DNA of 64,000 nt from Streptomyces sp. TP-A0874 (GCF_001748085.1 NZ_BBZK01000008.1:248001-312000), one strand, 5' to 3'. Positions 15,175-23,277 are shown, counted from the first letter of the stretch. A program made the numbers and translations. The notes: generated by a model not told the origin, from the letters alone.

Positions 15175-15824
15175 TGGCCTTCCACCGACTCAACTCCAAG
15201 GTGGTCGAAGCCCGGATCGCCCCCGGCGAGCGGATGTTCAGCCAGCGGGGCGCGATGCTCGCCTACCGCGGCGATGTCCGCTTCACTCCGAACATCCAGG
15301 GCGGCCAGGGCGGTCTGACCTCCATGATCGGACGCCGGGTGGCGAACGAGGCCACCCCGCTGATGACCGTCGAGGGCAGCGGCACGGTGATGTTCGGCCA
15401 CGGCGGCCACCACATCGAGGTGATCGAGCTCTCCGGCGACACGCTCTACGTCGAGGCCGACCGGCTGCTCGCCTTCGACGGCACGCTGGAGCAGGGCACG
15501 ATGTTCATGGGTTCGCAGGGTGGTGTGATGGGCCTGGTCCGCGGCCAGGTGACCGGCCAGGGCCTGTTCACCACCACGCTCCGCGGTTGGGGAGCGGTGG
15601 CCGTCATGGCGCACGGCGGCGCGATCACGCTGCCGGTAACCCCGGACCGTCCGGTCCGTGTCGACCCGCAGGCCTACGTGGCCCACCACGGCGAGATCCG
15701 CAACCGGCTCACCGCGTCCATCGGCTGGCGCGAGATGGTCGGCCGCGGATCCGGTGAGGCCTTCCAGCTGGAGCTGTCCGGTCAGGGCGCCGTCTACGTG
15801 CAGGCTTCGGAGGAGAAGCTGTGA
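15174..15824 (+). CDS. AIM24 family protein, second copy
   Basis: 216 residues, MAFHRLNSKVVEARIAPGERM, with the same repeated beta pattern: RGAMLAYRGDVRFTPNIQGG, GSGTVMFGHGGHHIEVIEL and GLFTTTLRGWGAVAVMAHGG. It shares 1 bp with the first copy (TGATG) and overlaps the third by 4 bp (GTGA), so the three are co-translated. It is clearly homologous to the first copy but well diverged, implying old duplication and separate roles, perhaps as subunits of one hetero-oligomer. Confidence 0.88.
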   Translation: MAFHRLNSKVVEARIAPGERMFSQRGAMLAYRGDVRFTPNIQGGQGGLTSMIGRRVANEATPLMTVEGSGTVMFGHGGHHIEVIELSGDTLYVEADRLLAFDGTLEQGTMFMGSQGGVMGLVRGQVTGQGLFTTTLRGWGAVAVMAHGGAITLPVTPDRPVRVDPQAYVAHHGEIRNRLTASIGWREMVGRGSGEAFQLELSGQGAVYVQASEEKL

Positions 15825-16519
15825 TCCACGACCCCTACACACTGCCGGCCAACGACAACGTCGACGCGTACACCTTCTGTGTGGAGCTGGAGGGCGAGTG
15901 GTTCCTCCAGAAGGGCAAGATGATCGCCTACTACGGGCAGATCGACTTCCACGGCATCGGCTACGGGCCCTTCGACGGTCTGATCGCCGCCAACTTCCAC
16001 TCGCCGCTGCACGCCTCGGACTGGGTGGTCGCCCAGGGCAGGGGCAAGATGCTGCTGGCGGACCGCGCCTTCGACGTGAACTCCTTCGACCTGGAGGAGG
16101 GCAACCTGACCATCCGCTCGGGCAGCCTGCTCGCCTTCCAGCCGGGCCTCTCGCTGAAGCAGTCCATCATCCCGGGGTTCCTCACCCTGATCGGCACCGG
16201 CAAGTTCGTCGCCGTCTCCAACGGCCCGGTGGTCTTCGTCGAACCCCCGGTCCGGGTCGATCCGCAGGCGTTGGTCGGCTGGGCGGACTGCCCCTCCCCG
16301 TGCCACCACTACGACCACCACTACCTCCAGGGGGTGCTGGGTGGGATCCGGTCCCTCACCGGAATCGGCGGGGCCTCGGGCGAGGAGCACCAGTTCGAGT
16401 TCGTGGGCGCCGGACAGGTGCTGGTCCAGTCCTCGGAGCAGCTGATGGCGGAGCAGAACGTGGGCGCCGTTCCGGGGCAGGAGGGGGTGCCGGCGCAGGG
16501 TGTTCCCGAGTGGGGCTGA
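15821..16519 (+). CDS. AIM24 family protein, third copy
   Basis: 232 residues, starting with GTG, IHDPYTLPANDNVDAYTFCV. It is the most divergent of the trio, with the family core LQKGKMIAYYGQIDFHGIGY and GQGRGKMLLADRAFD-like segments. A His/Asp-rich insertion, PCHHYDHHYLQG, near residue 167 could bind metal. The start overlaps the second copy by 4 bp. No targeting signal is visible. It ends the operon; the MarR gene downstream has its own promoter. Confidence 0.85.
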   Translation: MIHDPYTLPANDNVDAYTFCVELEGEWFLQKGKMIAYYGQIDFHGIGYGPFDGLIAANFHSPLHASDWVVAQGRGKMLLADRAFDVNSFDLEEGNLTIRSGSLLAFQPGLSLKQSIIPGFLTLIGTGKFVAVSNGPVVFVEPPVRVDPQALVGWADCPSPCHHYDHHYLQGVLGGIRSLTGIGGASGEEHQFEFVGAGQVLVQSSEQLMAEQNVGAVPGQEGVPAQGVPEWG

Positions 16520-16637
16520 GAGCGCGGATCGGCCGTCCCACCCCCGTTCCGAACCGTGAACGATAGTCTACGGCGGGTGACGCCGCTCGCCGGCGTACCG
16601 GCGCCGGCGCGGGGCGACCGACGGCACCCGTTAACCA

Positions 16638-16668
16638 TTGGTCCGAATTTCAACTTTTTAGGTAGACT
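16638..16668 (+). promoter_or_regulatory. leaderless promoter of the second MarR gene
   Basis: TAGACT at 16663-16668 ends 6 nt before the ATG at 16675. A possible -35 TTGGTC (16638-16643) is 19 bp upstream. It overlaps a small dyad, ACCATTGGT (16634-16642), that could be an autoregulatory site. No ribosome site is present. Confidence 0.45.
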
Positions 16669-16674
16669 CATTCC

Positions 16675-17148
16675 ATGGAGACCGAGACGGCCACTCGCTG
16701 GCTCAGCGACGACGAACAGCGCGCCTGGCGCACCCACCTGGAAGTCAGCAAGCTCCTGACACACCAGCTCGAGAAGGACCTCCAGCCGTTCGGCCTGACC
16801 ATGAACGACTACGAGATCCTGGTCCAACTCTCCGAGTCCGAGGGCCAGCGGATGCGGATGAGCGATCTCGCCGCCGCGACGCTCCAGTCCAAGAGCCGGC
16901 TCTCCCACCAGATCACCCGGATGGAGAACGCCGGGCTCGTCCGGCGCGAGCACTGCGAGTCCGACCGCCGCGGCCTGTACGCCGTGCTCACCGACGAGGG
17001 CGCTTCGACGATGACGCGGGTGGCGCCGCACCACGTCGCGTCGGTGCGCAAGCACTTCATCGACATACTGCCTCCGGACCAACTGGAGGCCCTCCAGAAG
17101 TCACTGGAGCCGGTCGGCGAACACCTCCGCGCGGAGCGCGCCGGCTAG
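16675..17148 (+). CDS. MarR-family transcriptional regulator, second copy
   Basis: 157 residues. The N-terminal dimer helix (WLSDDEQRAWRTHLEVSKLL) is followed by a winged helix with MSDLAAATLQSKSRLSHQIT as the DNA-recognition region and RREHCESDRRGLYAVLTDEG as the wing. A C-terminal helix completes the dimer interface. The ATG start follows a leaderless-type promoter. It lies downstream of the AIM24 genes in the same direction and upstream of the convergent kinase gene. Ligand and targets are not evident; relatives in streptomycetes often control stress or resistance genes. Confidence 0.92.
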   Translation: METETATRWLSDDEQRAWRTHLEVSKLLTHQLEKDLQPFGLTMNDYEILVQLSESEGQRMRMSDLAAATLQSKSRLSHQITRMENAGLVRREHCESDRRGLYAVLTDEGASTMTRVAPHHVASVRKHFIDILPPDQLEALQKSLEPVGEHLRAERAG

Positions 17149-17215
17149 CGGGCGGGGACGCCGTCGCCGGGTCCCGGTCCTGCCGGGATCGGTGCGGCGC
17201 CCCGACCGGAGCTCG

Positions 17216-18664
17216 TCAGCCGGTCGCCTCCCGCACCGGCAACCGCAGCCGGAAGACCGCCCCGCCGCCCGGGGCGCCACCCACGGTCAGCTGCCCGCCG
17301 TGCCGCACCGCCACATCGCGGGCGATGGCCAGCCCGAGTCCGGCCCCGCCCTCGTCACGGCTCCGGGCGTCGTCGAGCCGCACGAACCGCTCGAAGATCC
17401 GCTCCCGCTCCCCCTCCGGCACCCCGGGGCCGTCGTCGGACACCTCCAGCACCGCCCACGCCCCCTCACGCCGCAACGACACCGCGACGCCTGCCGCCGC
17501 GTGGCGCTGGGCGTTGTCGAGCAGGTTGCCGAGGACGCGCGCCAGCTGTGTCCGGGAACCGGTGACCTCGCACCCGGCGCCCAACTCCACCGTGGCCGGG
17601 AACCGGTCCTGGCGCTGGGTGAGCTCCTCCCGGAGGAGGCCGGCGAGCTCCACCCGTGCCTGGGCGGGCGGCTCTCCGGCGTCCAGTCTGGCCAGCAGCA
17701 GCAGATCCGCCGCGAGCTCCTGCAACCGCACGCTGTCCGCCACGGCGCCACTGACGTCCAGCAGCTCCGGGTGGGCCTCGCCGACCTCGAGTTGCGTCCG
17801 CAGGCTGGCGATCGGACTGCGGAGTTCGTGCGAGGCGTCGGCCACGAACCGCCGCTGCCGCTCATACGACGCCTCGAGCGCGGCGAGCGTCTCGTTCGTG
17901 GTGCGGGCCAGCCTGCCCACCTCGTCCCTCGCCGCCGGTACCGGCACCCGCCGCGAGAGGTCCTCGGAGGCGGTGATGGCCGCCATCTCCCGGCGGATCC
18001 CCTCCACCGGCCGCAGGGCCCGCCGGGTGACCAGCCAGGTCACCCCGGCGACCACCAACAGCACCGGCGGCAGCCCGATCAGCATGGCGTCCCGGACTGT
18101 GTCGACCGCCGCCTCCTCCTCGGCGAGCGGAGCGCCGGCGTAGACCGTCACCGGCACCCCCCGGTCGGTGACCGCCCGCACCACCGCGAAGCGGTACTCC
18201 CTGGTGTCGCCGTCCACCGTCGCGCTGCCCGACCGGATGTCGTCGTCCGCCGAGACCTCGCCGCTGCGCAGGTCGTCGTCATCGCGGTCGTCGTCATCGT
18301 CGTCATCGTCGTCGTCGCGGTCGTCGTCGTCATCGCGGTCTTGGCCGCGCCGATCCTCGCGGTCGCCGGGGTGCCGCTCCGCTCCGACGCCCGAGATGCC
18401 CTCCAGGTCCTCGCTCTCCGCCCGGGCCCGGCCGTCCTCCCCCGCCACCCGGATCGGACCGTCCGGGTAGTCGATGTCGCCGAAGCGGGTGCCGGTGGCC
18501 AGTTGCGTGGCCACGTCCCGGGCGGCTCCGCGGGCCCTGAGCTCCGCCTGGTCCACCAGGTGCGAGCGCAGCACCCCCAGCACCGCGTAGCCCGCGGCCA
18601 CCAGGACGAGCGCCACCACGGTCACGGCGCCCAGCGCCGCGCGGGAGCGCACCGTCCTAAACAT
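17216..18664 (-). CDS. sensor histidine kinase with poly-Asp extracytoplasmic loop
   Basis: 482 residues. TM1 is about 10-33 and TM2 about 193-213, bracketing an extracytoplasmic domain of about 160 residues. Inside this domain residues about 109-131 are almost all Asp with a few Arg. After TM2 come a HAMP domain (RRALRPVEGI), the H-box FVADASHELRSPIASL with His279, an N-box in LGNLLDNAQRHA and GLGLAIARDVAVRHGG as the ATP lid. It autophosphorylates and passes phosphate to the adjacent regulator, whose stop overlaps its start by 8 bp. The Asp tract is a natural cation-binding surface, so divalent-metal or cationic-peptide sensing is a reasonable inference, not shown. Confidence 0.92.
   Translation of the reverse strand: MFRTVRSRAALGAVTVVALVLVAAGYAVLGVLRSHLVDQAELRARGAARDVATQLATGTRFGDIDYPDGPIRVAGEDGRARAESEDLEGISGVGAERHPGDREDRRGQDRDDDDDRDDDDDDDDDDRDDDDLRSGEVSADDDIRSGSATVDGDTREYRFAVVRAVTDRGVPVTVYAGAPLAEEEAAVDTVRDAMLIGLPPVLLVVAGVTWLVTRRALRPVEGIRREMAAITASEDLSRRVPVPAARDEVGRLARTTNETLAALEASYERQRRFVADASHELRSPIASLRTQLEVGEAHPELLDVSGAVADSVRLQELAADLLLLARLDAGEPPAQARVELAGLLREELTQRQDRFPATVELGAGCEVTGSRTQLARVLGNLLDNAQRHAAAGVAVSLRREGAWAVLEVSDDGPGVPEGERERIFERFVRLDDARSRDEGGAGLGLAIARDVAVRHGGQLTVGGAPGGGAVFRLRLPVREATG
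18271..18340. repeat. trinucleotide repeat encoding the poly-Asp tract
   Basis: A run of gtc/atc triplets on the given strand reads as GAC/GAT (Asp) codons in the kinase, broken by a few Arg codons. It is in frame and changes length in steps of one residue, so slippage would vary the sensor without breaking it. Confidence 0.8.
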
Positions 18665-19319
18665 CGGCCACCAGCCGGTACCCGGCTCCGCGTACGGTGC
18701 CGATCGTGCTCGGGCCGAGCTTCCTGCGGAGCGCGCTGATGTACACCTCGACGATGTTCGGGTCGCCGTCGTAGGCGAAGTCCCATACGTGCTCGATGAT
18801 CTCCGTCTTGGAGACCACCTCTCCGGGCCTGGTCGCCAGCTGCTCCAGGACCTCGAACTCCTTGGCGGTGAGCGGGACCTCCTCCCCCTCCCGGTGCACC
18901 CGCCGAGCAGCGGTGTCGATCCGGAGCGCCCCGACCTCGAGCACCGGGGAGGCCTGGCGCGCGCGCCGCCGCAGCAGCGCCCGGATCCTGGCGAGCAGCA
19001 CCACGTAGGAGAACGGCTTGGTGAGGTAGTCGTCGGCTCCGGTGTCGAGCCCCTCGGCCTGGTCGTACTCGCCGTCTTTGGCGGTGAGCATCAGGATCGG
19101 GACGTCGTTGCCCGCCGCACGGAGCCGCGCGCACACCCGGTAGCCGTTGAGCCCGGGGAGCATGATGTCGAGCACCACGAGGTCGTAGCAGCCCTCCGAC
19201 GCCCGGTGCAGCCCCTCGAGGCCGTCGTGGACCACGTCCACCGCGAACCCCTCGGCCCTGAGTCCACCGGCGAGGGAGGCGGCGAGGCGTTTCTCGTCCT
19301 CAACGATCAGCAGGCGCAT
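18657..19319 (-). CDS. OmpR-family response regulator
   Basis: 220 residues from the ATG at 19319 (MRLLIVEDEKRLAASLAGGL). The receiver domain has the acidic pair in VEDE, phospho-acceptor Asp51 in LVVLDIMLPGLNG, and the conserved Thr and Lys in LMLTAKDGE and YLTKPFSY. The C-terminal winged helix ends YISALRRKLGP followed by GAGYRLV, typical of OmpR/PhoB. It overlaps the kinase gene by 8 bp, giving one operon. It is divergent from the PepSY gene, with TTCAG direct repeats in the gap that suit an OmpR-type dimer. Confidence 0.93.
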   Translation of the reverse strand: MRLLIVEDEKRLAASLAGGLRAEGFAVDVVHDGLEGLHRASEGCYDLVVLDIMLPGLNGYRVCARLRAAGNDVPILMLTAKDGEYDQAEGLDTGADDYLTKPFSYVVLLARIRALLRRRARQASPVLEVGALRIDTAARRVHREGEEVPLTAKEFEVLEQLATRPGEVVSKTEIIEHVWDFAYDGDPNIVEVYISALRRKLGPSTIGTVRGAGYRLVADV

Positions 19320-19342
19320 GCTTCCAGCATCGCGCACCGAAC

Positions 19343-19379
19343 CTGAAGAGGACTTCAGACGGCTTCAGGCTCCCTTCAG
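19343..19379. promoter_or_regulatory. TTCAG direct repeats, probable response-regulator box
   Basis: CTTCAG occurs at 19353, 19363 and 19374, spaced 10 and 11 bp, with an opposite-facing CTGAAG at 19343-19348. About one helical turn between direct repeats is the usual layout of OmpR/PhoB-type sites. It lies between the regulator gene and the PepSY gene and could control both. Confidence 0.5.
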
Positions 19380-19435
19380 CATCGCCGGGCCAGTCTCTTC
19401 CATGTACCGAGCAATCCCGTATTCGAGGAGGGGCC

Positions 19436-19888
19436 ATGAAGGGCAAGATCGTCATCGCGGGCGTCACGGCCGTGGCGCTGTTCGGCGGCGGAGCCGCCAC
19501 CGCCACCGCGTTCTCCGGTGGCGGTGACACCGGCGGACGGAGCGGTGCGGCGGCTGCCGAGAGCCGGTCCGTCGAGGGCGCCACGCCCTCGGACTCCCAG
19601 CCGGCGGCGGCCACCCAGAACCAGGAGGACTCCGCCGCGAGCGCCTCGGGGCGCGCCCCGAGGGGGTCCAAGATCGACGCCGTCGGGGCCATCGAGGCCG
19701 CCCTGAAGTTCACGCCGGGCGCGGTCACCTCCGTGGAGCTGGAGCGCGAGCGGGGGAAGACGTTCTGGGAGGTCGAGGTCCGGGACGAGGACGGCCGGGA
19801 GCGCGACCTGATCGTGGACGCGCAGAGCGCGAAGGTCTCCCCGGAACACGAGCACCACGACCACGACGACGACCACGACGACGACTAG
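19436..19888 (+). CDS. exported PepSY-domain protein with His/Asp-rich tail
   Basis: 150 residues. A signal peptide (KGKIVIAGVTAVALFGGGAATATAF) is followed by a Ser/Ala/Gln-rich linker to about residue 75 and then a single PepSY domain, with IEAALKFTPGAVTSVELERE and FWEVEVRDEDGRERDLIVDA. The last 15 residues are EHEHHDHDDDHDDD-like, a probable metal-binding tail. GAGGAGG lies just upstream of the ATG. It is divergent from the two-component system and probably its target. PepSY domains are known as protease inhibitors or cell-envelope modules; here the acidic kinase loop and this tail suggest a shared cation theme. Confidence 0.88.
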   Translation: MKGKIVIAGVTAVALFGGGAATATAFSGGGDTGGRSGAAAAESRSVEGATPSDSQPAAATQNQEDSAASASGRAPRGSKIDAVGAIEAALKFTPGAVTSVELERERGKTFWEVEVRDEDGRERDLIVDAQSAKVSPEHEHHDHDDDHDDD

Positions 19889-19947
19889 TGCCGCACCGGG
19901 CGACGTCTGCCCACTGGGGAGCGGCGTCCGAATGCGGGCGACCGCAA

Positions 19948-19993
19948 GGCGGCCGGAGGTCCTGGCACCTGACGACCAGGACTTCCGGCCGCC
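19948..19993. terminator. strong bidirectional terminator, PepSY gene / meaB
   Basis: An 18-bp stem (19948-19965 with 19976-19993) contains one G-U wobble and closes a 10-nt loop between convergent genes. It is one of the longest hairpins in the window. Confidence 0.85.
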
Positions 19994-20068
19994 CGGGCGG
20001 CAGCGGGGCGGCCAGGCCGAGCACCGCGAGGAGGCCGGCCCATCGGCCCGGGGCGGTGCTGGCCGCGG

Positions 20069-21028
20069 TCAGGTTCCGGTCAGCCCGGCCACCAACTCGT
20101 CGGCCGCCGCGTAGGGGTCCAGCGCGCCGGCGGTGATCCGCTCAGCCAGCGCGTCCAACTGCCGAGCGCCGCCCAGGTCCCCGATCCGCTCCCGGAGGGC
20201 GGTGACCGCGATAGTCTCCACCTCCCGCGCCGCCCGGGCCCGCCGGCGACTGGCGAGGACCCCGTGCTCCTCCATCCACGCCCGGTGCTTCTCCAACGCC
20301 TCGACGACCTCCGCCACGCCCTCGCCGCGAGCCGCCACCGTCCTCACCACCGGGGGCCGCCAGTCACCGGGCTTCCGGGCCTCCCCGAGCCCGAGCATGT
20401 GGCTCAGCTCCCGAACCGTCGCACCGGCGCCGTCCCGGTCCGCCTTGTTCACCACGAAGACATCGCCGATCTCCAGGATCCCGGCCTTGGCCGCCTGGAT
20501 GCCGTCCCCCATACCGGGCGCCAGCAGCACCACGCTGGTGTCGGCCTGGGAGGCGATCTCGACCTCCGACTGCCCCACCCCGACCGTCTCGACGATCACC
20601 ACCTCGCAACCGGCCGCGTCCAGCACCCGGATCGCCTGCGGGGCCGCCCAGGCGAGGCCGCCGAGATGGCCACGGGTGGCCATGGAGCGGATGTAGACAC
20701 CGGGGTCGGAGGCGTGCTCGCCCATCCGCACCCGGTCCCCGAGCAGGGCGCCCCCCGAGAAGGGCGAGGACGGGTCCACCGCCAGCACCCCGACCCGTCT
20801 GCCGGCCTTCCGGTACTCGGAGACCAGCGCGGATGTCGACGTCGACTTCCCTACCCCCGGTGAGCCGGTCAGGCCGACCACATAGGCCCCGCCGGTCAGT
20901 GGCGCCAGCTCGGCCATCACCTCGCGCAACTGCGGCGAGGCCCCCTCCACCAGGGAGATGAGCCGGGCCACCGCCCGGGGACGGCCTCTCCGGGCCTGCG
21001 CCACCAGTTGGGGCACGTCTACCGCCAT
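20069..21028 (-). CDS. meaB: methylmalonyl/isobutyryl-CoA mutase-associated GTPase MeaB
   Basis: 319 residues of the G3E P-loop family. Walker A is VVGLTGSPGVGKST, the metal/switch motif VIVETVGVGQSE, and the base-recognition motif FVVNKADRDGA (NKxD). MeaB/ArgK-type GTPases protect B12-dependent mutases and gate loading of adenosylcobalamin. The ATG at 21028 has GAGGAG about 9 nt upstream. It lies 120 bp downstream of the thiolase gene in the same direction, probably one operon. Candidate clients are IcmA/IcmB here or methylmalonyl-CoA mutase elsewhere. Confidence 0.95.
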   Translation of the reverse strand: MAVDVPQLVAQARRGRPRAVARLISLVEGASPQLREVMAELAPLTGGAYVVGLTGSPGVGKSTSTSALVSEYRKAGRRVGVLAVDPSSPFSGGALLGDRVRMGEHASDPGVYIRSMATRGHLGGLAWAAPQAIRVLDAAGCEVVIVETVGVGQSEVEIASQADTSVVLLAPGMGDGIQAAKAGILEIGDVFVVNKADRDGAGATVRELSHMLGLGEARKPGDWRPPVVRTVAARGEGVAEVVEALEKHRAWMEEHGVLASRRRARAAREVETIAVTALRERIGDLGGARQLDALAERITAGALDPYAAADELVAGLTGT

Positions 21029-21148
21029 ATGTGCTGCGCTCCTCGTCTTCCCACTCGTCCCGGCCCGGCGGCCCCACGGCCGCTACCGCACGCCCGCGCC
21101 GGCCGGCCGGTCACCGCGCTGGCGCCGGCACGGCCTGCCGCGCGCCGA

Positions 21149-22351
21149 TCAGCTCCCGGCCACCTTCAGCAGCAGCGCGTCACCCTGCCCCCCGCCACCG
21201 CACAGGGCGGCCGCGCCCAGGCCGCCGCCCCGCCGCCGCAGTTCCAGGGCGAGGTGGAGCACCAGCCGGGCGCCCGACATGCCGATGGGGTGGCCCAGCG
21301 CGATCGCGCCGCCGTTGACGTTCACCTTTTCAGCGGAGACGCCAAGATCCTTCATTGACTGGAAGGCGACGGCGGCGAAGGCCTCGTTGATCTCGATCAG
21401 GTCGAGGTCCGAGACGGCCAGCCCCGCCTTGCCCAGGGCGTGCCGGATCGCGTTGGACGGCTGGGACTGCAGGGAGTTGTCCGGGCCGGCCACGTTGCCG
21501 TGCGCGCCGATCTCCGCGATCCACTCCAGGCCGAGCTCCTCGGCCCGGGCCTTGCTCATCACCACCACCGCGGCGGCCCCGTCGGAGATCTGCGAGGCGG
21601 AGCCGGCCGTGATCGTCCCGTCCGCCGCGAACGCCGGCCGCAGCCTGCCGAGCGACTCCGCGGTGGTCTCCGGACGGATGCCCTCGTCCTCGCTGAAGAG
21701 GACGGGCTCGCCCTTGCGCTGGGGGATTTCCACCGGGGCGATCTCGGCCTCGAAGACGCCGTTCTTCTGCGCCGCCGCGGCCCGCTGGTGCGACCGGGCC
21801 GCGATCTCGTCCTGCTCGGCCCGGCCGATGCCGAGCCGGGTGTTGTGCTGCTCGGTCGACTCGCCCATGGCGACGCCGTCGAAGGCGTCGGTGAGCCCGT
21901 CGTGGGCCATCGCGTCGAGCATCTGCACCGCCCCGTACTTGAAGCCGGCGCGGGACTTCGGCAGCAGGTGCGGGGCGTTGGTCATCGACTCCTGCCCACC
22001 GGCGACGACCACGTCGAACTCGCCGGCGCGGATGAGCTGGTCGGCGAGGGCGATGGCGTCCAGGCCGGAGAGGCAGACCTTGTTGACCGTCAGCGCCGGG
22101 ACGTCCATCGGGATGCCGGCCTTGACCGCGGCCTGACGGGCCGGGAGCTGTCCCGCGCCGGCCTGCAGCACCTGCCCCATGATCACGTACTGCACCTGCT
22201 CACCGCTGACACCGGCCCGCTCCAGCGCCGCCCTGATGGCCACGGCGCCCAGATCCGCGCCGGAGAAGCCGCGTAGGGAGCCGAGCAGGCGCCCCATGGG
22301 CGTGCGGGCTCCGGCGACGATGACGGAGGTGTTGCCGTTCGAACCGGTCAT
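21149..22351 (-). CDS. acetyl-CoA C-acyltransferase (thiolase)
   Basis: 400 residues. The nucleophile is Cys93 in LTVNKVCLSGLDAI. The His of the conserved NVNGGAIALGHPIGMSGAR and the second Cys in AALCGGGGQGDALLL complete the active site. It condenses or cleaves acyl-CoA in beta-oxidation or in the acetoacetyl-CoA branch that feeds hydroxybutyryl-CoA, whose dehydrogenase lies at 39 kb. It is divergent from the epimerase gene and upstream of meaB. The stretch before the start holds an imperfect dyad. AtoB/PhaA-like function fits, but chain-length preference cannot be read. Confidence 0.93.
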   Translation of the reverse strand: MTGSNGNTSVIVAGARTPMGRLLGSLRGFSGADLGAVAIRAALERAGVSGEQVQYVIMGQVLQAGAGQLPARQAAVKAGIPMDVPALTVNKVCLSGLDAIALADQLIRAGEFDVVVAGGQESMTNAPHLLPKSRAGFKYGAVQMLDAMAHDGLTDAFDGVAMGESTEQHNTRLGIGRAEQDEIAARSHQRAAAAQKNGVFEAEIAPVEIPQRKGEPVLFSEDEGIRPETTAESLGRLRPAFAADGTITAGSASQISDGAAAVVVMSKARAEELGLEWIAEIGAHGNVAGPDNSLQSQPSNAIRHALGKAGLAVSDLDLIEINEAFAAVAFQSMKDLGVSAEKVNVNGGAIALGHPIGMSGARLVLHLALELRRRGGGLGAAALCGGGGQGDALLLKVAGS

Positions 22352-22371
22352 GCTGCGGCCCCTTCGGGAAG

Positions 22372-22391
22372 TTAACGACGGTTATCGTCAA
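22372..22391. promoter_or_regulatory. imperfect dyad upstream of the thiolase gene
   Basis: TTAACGACGGTTATCGTCAA pairs at 6 of the outer 8 positions and sits about 20-40 bp before the thiolase ATG, between the divergent thiolase and epimerase genes. A TetR-type operator is possible. Confidence 0.3.
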
Positions 22392-22480
22392 TGTAGTAAG
22401 GCCTCCGCCCGGGGTCACCGGCTGGCGAGTGTGATGGCGCGCACGTTGCGTAACCACCCGGCGAGCGGTGCACTGGGGCC

Positions 22481-22918
22481 ATGCTGACGCGTATCGACCA
22501 CATCGGGATCGCCTGCTTCGACCTGGACAGGACGGTCGAGTTCTACCGTGCCACCTACGGCTTCACGGTGTTCCACACCGAGGTGAACGAAGAACAGGGG
22601 GTCCGGGAGGCCATGCTGAAGATCAACGAGACCTCGGACGGGGGCGCCTCCTACCTCCAGCTGCTGGAGCCGATCCGGGAGGACTCGCCCGTCGCCAAGT
22701 GGCTGGCGAAGAACGGCGAGGGGGTGCACCACATCGCCTTCGGCACCGCGGACGTCGACTCCGAGGCCGCCCGGATCGGGGAGCGGGGGGTGCGCGTCCT
22801 CTACGACGAGCCGCGGACCGGCTCCATGGGCTCGCGGATCACCTTCCTCCACCCCAAGGACTGCCACGGTGTCCTGACCGAACTCGTCACCGCCGCCGGC
22901 CCGCCGCCCGGCGAGTGA
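22481..22918 (+). CDS. mce: methylmalonyl-CoA epimerase
   Basis: 145 residues of the vicinal-oxygen-chelate fold, starting MLTRIDHIGIACFDLDRTVE. Metal ligands are His7 (RIDHIGIA), Gln in SYLQLLEP, the His of GVHHIAFGT and Glu in GVLTELV. It interconverts the (2R) and (2S) forms of methylmalonyl-CoA, connecting propionyl-CoA carboxylase products with the mutase. It is divergent from thiolase-meaB. No Shine-Dalgarno is obvious, so the start rests on the conserved N-terminus. Confidence 0.95.
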   Translation: MLTRIDHIGIACFDLDRTVEFYRATYGFTVFHTEVNEEQGVREAMLKINETSDGGASYLQLLEPIREDSPVAKWLAKNGEGVHHIAFGTADVDSEAARIGERGVRVLYDEPRTGSMGSRITFLHPKDCHGVLTELVTAAGPPPGE

Positions 22919-23277
22919 GCAGGCGGGGACGGGTGCACCGGCCCGATCGGCACCCCCGGCGGCGGTCTCGGGAGGGGACCGGTACAACAGACCGGACGAC
23001 CACTGACGAAGCCTCGCCCGGCCGGTAGAGTGGCCGTTCGGCCGGGGTGTGGGGTCCAGGGCGGTTCTCGTGGTGCCCCATGCCTGCCGATGATCTGACA
23101 CCATTCTCCGGAAGGCACCGCTTCATGGGAGGCATCCTTCTCGCGCTGAGAAGCATCCTCCGGTAAGAGGTCTGTCCTCCTTCGGGAGGGCGGTGCCGAT
23201 CAGAGACCGGGCCGGCGCCCGGAACGGACTAGGCGGCGCCGGCGTCGACGCGACCAGGGGACGGATGGGACCGCGCA
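22919..23277. other. scy promoter and structured leader
   Basis: No gene is visible in these 359 bases. They include a near-complementary pair around GGAGGCATCCTTCTC and GAGAAGCATCCTCC (about 23129-23162), then a tight CCTCC-TTCG-GGAGG hairpin. Together they suggest a folded 5' leader for scy, or a terminator of mce followed by the scy promoter. No clear -35/-10 pair was found. Confidence 0.5.
23176..23189 (+). promoter_or_regulatory. UUCG-loop hairpin ahead of scy
   Basis: CCTCC (23176-23180), loop TTCG, GGAGG (23185-23189) forms an exceptionally stable RNA hairpin about 90 bp upstream of scy. It is either the end of the mce transcript or a stabilising element of the scy leader. Confidence 0.35.

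Noticed and set aside
18271..18340. Short triplet repeat resembling a CRISPR-like or tandem-repeat locus
   Set aside because: It is an in-frame Asp-codon run inside the kinase gene with no spacers.
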